Shown piece by piece: positions 53,701-63,000 of a stretch of DNA of 64,000 nt. The number at the start of each line of letters is the position of its first letter. Positions within the stretch are counted from its first letter, which is position 1. The position numbers were made by a program, and so were the translations under genes. The stretch lies in assembly GCA_951213105.1 (NCBI GenBank), contig OX578136.1:160072178-160136177 (forward strand), given 5' to 3'. This stretch comes from Amaurobius ferox (taxonomy: Eukaryota > Arthropoda > Arachnida > Araneae > Amaurobiidae). A model generated the notes under the pieces. The model was given only the letters and a program-made list of their open reading frames with translations, searched no databases and was not told the DNA's origin.

Positions 53701-56700
53701 AAATTTTTCAAGTGAAATTTCAGAACTACATCTTCATGGAATGTGCACTTTAACTGGCTCATTGTAGCATATTTGATGAGTGACATAATCTGTGCGGTGG
53801 GGGGGGGGGGGGGAGGAGGCAGAAACAGTGCATCATGTTCAAAGGGTGATAATGGGGCTGGATTTCTTTGCATTTTGCAACATTCACTTTTACGCAGAAT
53901 ATAACAGCTTTGTCAAGAAAGTTATTTCAAAAAGATTATCGTGTTAGTCCAAAACCTTTTCCCGGTCTTCGCTGTCAAGCTATTTTTCTTTTACATCGTA
54001 CATAGTATAATTGTGCGTCTATTTTAAGAAGAGCACAACAACTTGAGGGTTTAGAATCAATCTCAAATTTTGGTTAATTTGTTAAAGATATGCATTAAAA
54101 CTGAAGCTGGTGTCAAAAGCAAAAGCAAATTTAAAGTTAGGTTCTGATAATTTTATATTTTTGTACTTTTTCAAAAATCTACAAACCACTATTGGTATAG
54201 TGTATGTATTTAAATTGGGTCAAAAACTGTTATTTGAGTTTTCTATAGATTTGCATGTTTTGGTCATCCTAGGATAAAACTCAACATTATTAGCGTTTAG
54301 CGTAATGCCTCTGCGTCTGACTGTCTGTTCAACGTATGTATTAATTTTAACCGCAAAACTGCCCATTCGTTTTCCATGAAATTTGACTTAAAGTACCGCA
54401 ATTCAACGATGCTGATAAGATTTTGGTACGATTAAGAAAAATAGAACTGACCCTTTTCGAAATGTCCCGCAAAAATCGATAAAAATTGAAATAGAAGAAG
54501 AATTATGTTTAAATTTGTTAATTAAGTGCTTATTTTATTTCTACTTTTGGATTAATCAAACTACTTCTATTGCGCCATGATGAACCGTTCTCTAGATATT
54601 TTGTTTCTTTTCGTGTTTGCATTTAAAGGACTTGATGTCATTACATAATACGCCATATGAAAATAAAATCATTTTAAAACTGCAAAATCGTTATCGCTTG
54701 GAAAAAGTTTCCATTTCATCCCTATTTTGTACGATAAAGCTTGCATACATGCAAAGAAGGAAACGATGAATTTGATTTCTGAGAAAAGTCATGTGCTGCC
54801 CAGATTAAATATTTTAATTTTTTACACTTGAACTGTAATGAATCCAAGTCGGAACTTAGATTAGAGCTATAGATATTCAAATCGGCCAGACGACGCTTTA
54901 TCCATTTGGTTACTGAGACTTATTTTCTACTTCTTATAGCAAAAATGGACTTTGCAGAACTTTTGCCGATAATTTTTTAACCAAAGTGTCTCCTATTAGT
55001 TCACTTATAGCAACGTTATATATTTATATATTGTGTTAATATTTTTATAATTTTTGTTTATCCAATAAAGTCCAATTCCTATTTCTAGGTATCCCTAGTC
55101 CTCGCTGACAGCGAACGCAACAGAATTACTTCCGAATTCGAGAGACAAGAGATCAGCAATCTGGTCAAAAACAGAATGATGGACCTTCGGTTGCCGACAG
55201 AAGACTATGGTAATCCCGCAAAACTTCCATCTCTTTAGAGGTTTAAGAAAAAAATTCCATTTAAAATAAATCCCACGAACTGCAGCAGAAATAGCTGAAA
55301 AGAACATATTAGGAACACGAAAGAGCAATCATGCTTAAAGCATTGATTATGAAACACTTTCCAACTTCAATGCAATTTTATTTAAACATGTCTAAAATGC
55401 AATACATTCCTCGGTAATATTTTAAAACTTATCAAAATACTATATTAATTTATTATATTTGAAAACTTAAACTTTCATCGAAAAAAATGAACTGCATTCA
55501 AATGACGGCATTGAAATATAAATTGCCTGGTTTAAACGTCTCTAAAATGTGATACATTCCTTGGTAATAATTTTAGAATTATCATAATACTACGATAATT
55601 TATTATATTTGAAAACTTCATTGAAAACAACTGAAATTCATTCAAATGACGTCATAGAAAAAATAACACGCCTGGCTCTCTCTATAAAATCAGCATTTCA
55701 TTCATAAATAATTTCCCATTCATGTCATTCATCACAATACTATAATAATTTATTTTATTTAAAAATTAAAACCATGGAGCTACACGTAATTAAACTCTAT
55801 GCGTAAAACTTCATCCAAAAAAATAGTCCTTCTCTTTGTAAAATCAACGAATATTTCATTCATATCAGCTATGCAGACTCCATGAACTAAATGATTTTGT
55901 GTTAAAGAAATACAGCAATTCTAATACAACTCATTCTATATATTTTGCTGTTTACATTTTACATAGGTGAAAAATAGGCTTCGTTGTAGAAATGATCAAA
56001 TTTGGATGAGCATTTAAACTCAAATATATTGTAATTGCGTTGTTTCATTGTTTCAGTATGTAGATGCACAGAATTTACGCAGAAATAAAGTGGTTTCAGG
56101 ACTTATACAACACTCAATATGAATTAAAAAGAACTTTAAAAATCACGATTTTGAGACAAGATGGATGCCATATATCATTTTGGAGTGGGTCACGTGATCT
56201 TTTCATATCATGCTCACGTGATCGCTTCCTATAAGAGGTGTTATTATTATTTTAATCTTTATTTAAAAAACTACTGAATATATTTCACTGAATTTTTTTT
56301 ATATATTTTATGGAACAATTTGAATATTACCTAAAATTTTCGAAGCAATTTGTGAAATTTAAATCCGCTTAAAAAATGTTTGAAAAATTAGGTCCCATAG
56401 GGCTCAATGTATTTCATTTTTCAACCCTGGTTCAATCCAAAACTAATTGGGTGATATTATTCATTTATATTCCCATAGCTACAGGCCGTCTGAACAACAT
56501 ACAGTCCTACAGGCCGTCTGAACAACATACTAAAATTTCATTTTGATTAAGTCAATTTTACGACAGTTATCGTGCTAACGGACAAACAGACAGACAGACA
56601 AACAGAATGAACAAAGTCATAAACACTTTTCAACTTTGTTGTAAAGTGTTAAAAAGTAATAAAATAAATTTGTAACAGCATCATCTGGTTTTACGGGGCT

Positions 56701-58376
56701 AAAAGTAGCCTCCTTAAAGATGCAAAGAGACAGAAACCTAGCCAACACAGGTAAGCTGGCATCTTTGACTTTAAACATAAAAGGAAGAGTCTGTCTGTCT
56801 GTCTGTCAACGGTACCACGCGATATCTACTGCACGTATATGTATATCTGAGGTTTTTCACACAGTAGCATCCATACCTAAACTAATGCACCTCGAAGGCT
56901 TTTTTCCAAATTTTTAATTAAATTTTAAAAAATTTTCAAAGTGTACAAATCGGCCGTTTACCGACAACAATAGGAAAAATCTGCTTTCCTCGGCCCTCGC
57001 CCTTTTAACAAGTAACAACTCAAAAGTATAAATAGTCATTGTCAATAGTTAACAAGAAAGATCAATCATGCTTAAAGCATTGATTATGAAACACTTTCCA
57101 ACTTCAATGCAATTTTTTTAAAAAAGTCGAAAATGCAATACATTCCTCGGTAATATTTTAAAACTTATCACGATACTACATTGATTTATTATATTTGAAA
57201 ACTTAGACCTTCATTGAAAAAAATGAACTTCATTCAAAAGACGGCATTGAAATATAAATTGCGTGGTTTAAATATCTCTAAAATGCAATACATTCCACGG
57301 TAATATTTTTAAATCTATCATAATACTACGATAATTTATTATATTTGAAAACTTCATCGAAAACAACTGAAATTAATTCAAATGACGTCATAGAAAAAAT
57401 AACACGCCTGGATCTCTCTATAAAAGCAGGATTTCATTCATAACTTTCTCCATTTCATTCATCACAATACTATAATAATTTATTTTATTTAAAAATTAAG
57501 ACCATGGAGCTACAATTCATAAACTTTATGCTTAAAACTTCATCGAAAAATATCGTCCTTCTGTTTATAAAATCAATTAATATTTCATTCATATCAGCCA
57601 TGCAGACTCCATGGACTGAATTATTTTGTGTTAAAGAAATACAGTAATTCTAATACTACTCATTCTACATATTTTGCTGTTTACATTTTACATAGGTGAA
57701 AAATAGGCTTAATTGTAGAAATAATCAAATTTGAATGAGAATTTAAACTCAAATATATTGTCATTGTGTTGTTTTAGTATGTAGATGCACAGAATTTAAG
57801 CAGAAATAAAGTAGTTTTAGGATGGATACAACACTCAATATGAATTAAAAAGAACTTTAAAAAATCACGAATTTGAAACAAGATGGATGCCATATCTCAT
57901 TTTGAAGTGGGTCATGTGATCGTTTCATATCATGGTCACGTGATCGTTTCATATAAGATGTGTAATTATTATTTTAATTTTTATTTAAAAAACTACTGAA
58001 TATATTTAGCTGAATTTTTTTTTATATATTTTATGGAACAATTTGACTATTACCTAAAATTTTCGAAGCAATTTGTGAATTTTAAATCCGCTTAAAAAAT
58101 GTTAGAAAAATTAGGTCCCATAGGGCTCAATGTATTTCACTTTTTCAACCCGGGTTCAATCCAAAACTAATTGTGTGATATTATTCATTTATATTCCCAT
58201 AGGTCCTACAGACTGTCTGAACAACATACTAAAATTTCATTTTGATTAAGTCATTTTTACGGCAGTTATCGTGCTAACGGACAGACAGACAGACAGACAG
58301 ACAGAATGAACAAAGTCATAAACACTTTTCAACTTTGTTGTAAAGTGTTAAAAATGAGTCTAATATTCAGCTTCGT

Positions 58377-58454
<78 letters not shown>

Positions 58455-60054
58455 GTGTGACAATGCAAAATGGGGTATTTGGGGAGATTTTGTCTCCCAT
58501 TCCGTTCGTTCAGGTAAATGAAACCTAGTAGACTCAATTTGTCTGATCATTTTCTTCGTGCTAATGTAAATTTTATAAGCCAGAAACGTTGCGAACATGG
58601 GAACGGCCTTATTTTTGTAACGAATGCTTTATTTTTGTAGATATATATAATTAAATCTAAAATGATTGTACTTACATAGTTCGTTATAACGTCAGTAGGT
58701 TATGTTGTTTATTTTTTAGGGAGAATAATGAAAGAAAAAGCTTTATGTAGCCGAATGAATGTACTTGTGGGATAACAAAGTGATTAGAAACAACTGAATA
58801 GTATGCAAATCTACTAAAACGATAACAGAACAAGAAAGATCAATCATGCTTAAAGCATTGATTATGAAACACTTTCCAACTTCAATGCAATTTTATTTTA
58901 AAAAGTCGAAAATGCAATACATTCCTCGGTAATATTTTAAAACTTATCACAGTACTACATTGATTATATTTGAAAACTTAAACATTCATTGAAAAAAATG
59001 AACTTCATTCAAATGACGGCATTGAAATATAAATTGCGTGGTTTAAATATCTCTAAAATGCAATACATTCCACGGTAATATTTTTAAATCTATCATAATA
59101 CTACGATAATTTATTATATTTGAAAACTTCATCGAAAACAACTGAAATTAATTCAAATGACGTCATAGAAAAAATAACACGCCTGGATCTCTCTATAAAA
59201 GCAGGATTTCATTCATAACTTTCTCCATTTCATTCATCACAGTACTATAATAATTTATTTTATTTAAAAATTAAGACCATGGAGCTACAATTCATAAACT
59301 TTATGCTTAAAACTTCATCGAAAAAAATTGTCCTTCTGTTTATAAAATCAATTAATATTTCATTCATATCAGCCATGCAGACTCCATGGACTGAATTATT
59401 TTGTGTTAAAGAAATACAGTAATTCTAATACAACTCATTCTACATATTTTGCTGTTTACATTTTACATAGGTGAAAAATAGGCTTAGTTGTAGAAATAAT
59501 CAAATTTGAATGAGAATTTAAACTCAAATATATTGTCATTGTGTTGTTTTAGTATGTAGATGCACAGAATTTAAGCAGAAATAAAGTAGTTTTAGGATGG
59601 ATACAACACTCAATATGAATTAAAAAGAACTTTAAAAAATCACGAATTTGAAACAAGATGGATGCCATATATCATTTTGAAGTGGGTCATGTGATCGTTT
59701 CATATCATGGTCACGTGATCGTTTCATTTAAGATGTGTAATTATTATTTTAATTTTTATTTAAAAAACTACTGATTATATTTAGCTGAATTTTTTTTTAT
59801 ATATTTTATGGAACAATTTGAATATTACCTAAAATTTTCGAAGCAATTTGTGAATTTTAAATCCGCTTAAAAAATGTTAGAAAAATTAGGTCCCATAGGG
59901 CTCAATGTATTTCATTTTTTCAACCCGGGTTCAATCCAAAACTAATTGTGTGATATTATTCATTTATATTCCCATAGGTCCTACAGACCGTCTGAACAAC
60001 ATACTAAAATATCATTTTGATTAAGTCATTTTTACGGCAGTTATCGTGCTAACG

Positions 60055-60088
<34 letters not shown>

Positions 60089-63000
60089 ATGAACAAAGTC
60101 ATAAACACTTTTCAACTTTGTTGTAAAGTGTTAAAAACATGAAGCAATTAAACCAACTGTGAAACATTCAAACAAGAAAAAAAAACTAGAAAATAAATTT
60201 ATTATTCTAACAGTTAATTATTCTAACAGTTTATTATTTTAACAGTCCAAACAGTTACCATACACCTTTCTGGTAGGTCGATGGTCTGGGTCTCAACAAC
60301 AACAGCTTTTGAGCATTTTAATTGAATATTGAGATAGTTTTTCTTCTACAGATGACGTCTCGGAGAAACGCAGTGGCCTTTCCTACGTGATAATTAATCC
60401 CAGTTGTGACTTAAAGCTAGAAATTGGAGATGTGATGTAAGTGTATTTTTCTGTAACTTTTTACGGTCATGTCTGTCATTTTCACTCATTTCAGTACAGA
60501 TATAATTCTGGCAATCATAATCAAAGATTCGTGAAAATTTGTGAGAATAAAAACTGACAATAATTTTGTTGATCCGTAAAGTACTCGCATATCTAGCTAG
60601 AGCAGAACTCTATGCTATCTTTGATAAACTGTTAAAATGCGCTGTGTAAATCATATTGGTTTTTGTTTCAATGGATATTTGATTTCACGATATATATCAC
60701 CTCTCTTAAAACGCAGTGTCAGTATGTCAGAGCACCCTATGCAACCCCGAGGGCTGAAAAAACTCATGTGTACTAATTTGACCATACTGACTGAAAATCT
60801 GAAACCCGAATTTCAAATTAACTCTTGGATCTAGAGAAATAGCCTCTCAAAATTTGTCTCATGGAGGTAAAAGTAAGGAGTTAAATCTGTGAGACCAGAA
60901 ATGGTTCTCTCATGAGACACTTTTATTTGAGTATTTATGGTGCCTAGAACGGCAAACAAAGCTATAGTCTAGCTGGCGCCAGGGTTTATGGCAACGTGAA
61001 CTTTAAGGTCAAAAATACTATAAATTTAGGGGTGCCAGACCAGAGGGGCTGAGTGGGGCCTTGCTTAATGTGAAATGATGTCATTGGGTTGAGAAGAACC
61101 AATGAGCGCCAAGGGGAAGAAAGGCGGAGCTAACCCCCCCCACACACACACACACACACACACACCACCACCACCACCACCACCACCGAAGGAACCACAG
61201 ACGAAAAGAAAAAGAGTTCAGTTATAGACGAAATCAGATGTAGACAACGAGAAGCAGGTATGGAGATCAGACATGACGAGAAGATGATCCAATTTTGACT
61301 AGAGCACGAGTAGAGAGAAATGAAAAACCTAACAGATTTGTAGAGTGTCCCGTAAAGGTTCCAAAGTAATGGAAAGAGATCTATGTGCGAGTGCATTAAA
61401 AGTACGAGTAGGAGCCACACACCACAGAGTTATATTGCTGCTCTTAGTCCTCTGGACGAGTCGGACGGTCTGGGTCTTCAACACTCTTCAACACCACAGA
61501 GTTATGGCTGTACGTCAGCACTAAGACTGGTGCAAGTCTGTGAGAGATGATAAGTTCAAGACTAAACTGGAAGGTATGTGCTCAGATTATCACAGGTCCT
61601 AGACACTATCGTAAATCTAATAATTCTGGTCGCATATGTCCCCTCGCTAAATTAATTAATGAAAATTGATGTTATTGATAAATTGATGTTGTTAATAAAT
61701 GATATTGTTTAAGTTTAAATAGTCTAATCTTTTTATAGTAATTAATAATTCTTTTCAGGACTTACACAAAAGGTAAAAATAATTGGAGGGTTTATTGCGG
61801 CACAACGAGCAATGTACGTTTAATGTTAATTCCACTATATGAGGATAACGGCCATGACTAATTGATGAATTTAAATAAATAATAAGTACTTAATGAATTT
61901 ATAATTAAAGCTTTAAGCTTTTATCGTATTTTATTTCTCCTCTTATCGCCACAAAAACTTCATAGCACACACCAACATCGTTTGAGACAATAATTCAGGT
62001 GGCCCTGGGATAAAATAAGTAGCTCTTTGTTGTATGCATTTCTATGGCGAAAGGCCTAAAATCAATCTAAAAGGCCTAAAATCAAGAATCCATAGTATTG
62101 ACCAAAAATATCGCTAGTTACACAAGTTTTTCTTGATCTTTTCACAGAGAACAAATAAAGATGCTCATTATTCAAGGAATAAAAAACATCTCCTCTCATT
62201 ATCTAACATATATATTGTGAAGTAGTTTACTATATTGTAACGTGAAATATTATTGCAAAATCTAAATTTAACAAAACCAAATTGTATTCTGTTATAATTT
62301 GCTCAAAATTGAATCGCTATAAGGCAACATTTTAACTAAAATTTATGCATTTCCTAAACTTTTATTTCGCTATTTTCGTATGTTACTATGTATATGCATA
62401 AAAGTTCTTCTGAAGATATCCGAAATAGTAAAAATTTTCTGCTGATTGGAATATTTTTGTGTGGCAAATTGGTTATTCCATTACGCGGATTTGACTATGT
62501 ATAGATACACAGTCGTCGTCACCATGATGATGGCAGTTGGAGTGAACATCTGGAAAGGTCAGCTCAGTCCTTTCATAAATCGCTAAACAGCCAAACAGAA
62601 AGAAGTATAATCTTCAAAGAAGAATAAATTCATTTATAACTGTCGCTCTGAATTCTGGTTACATTTGCATCCTCTATAATCTTCAAATATTTTTATTTAA
62701 GCCGCTTTTCAAATATTGAAACCAAGCGGTGATTATATGTCTTGCTTTAAATTATCTATAGACTTCTATCAGTCATCGGGACTCAGAATTATAGCGCTAC
62801 TCATCCCTCAATTGGAGGTATGAAAACTTGAAACAAACTTGATCACAATGATACATAGTTATAGTTTAAAAATACTCTAAACGAAAGCGTTCAAAAGCTT
62901 ACCATCCTTTGCCGACAACTGCACCGTCCGAACGATATTGTCGGTCACCACAGAGATTTGTACTGATGTTTTCCTGTTGGCAGTAAAGTTAACTGCAGTG

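Noticed and set aside
58306..58598. Opposing frames of 71 and 89 codons
   Set aside because: Tyr-Ile repeats produced by the long TA microsatellite beside B5.
60888..61594. Possible solo LTR (TGTGAGA...TTATCACA with CCAAT-like motifs)
   Set aside because: Ends are only weakly inverted and flanks show no matching 4-6 bp duplication; no paralog for comparison in the window.
61759..61772. 14-nt micro-exon between exons 17 and 18 (donor GTAAAA at 61773)
   Set aside because: It would throw exon 18 out of frame and meet a stop, destroying the conserved FLIRPSP strand.
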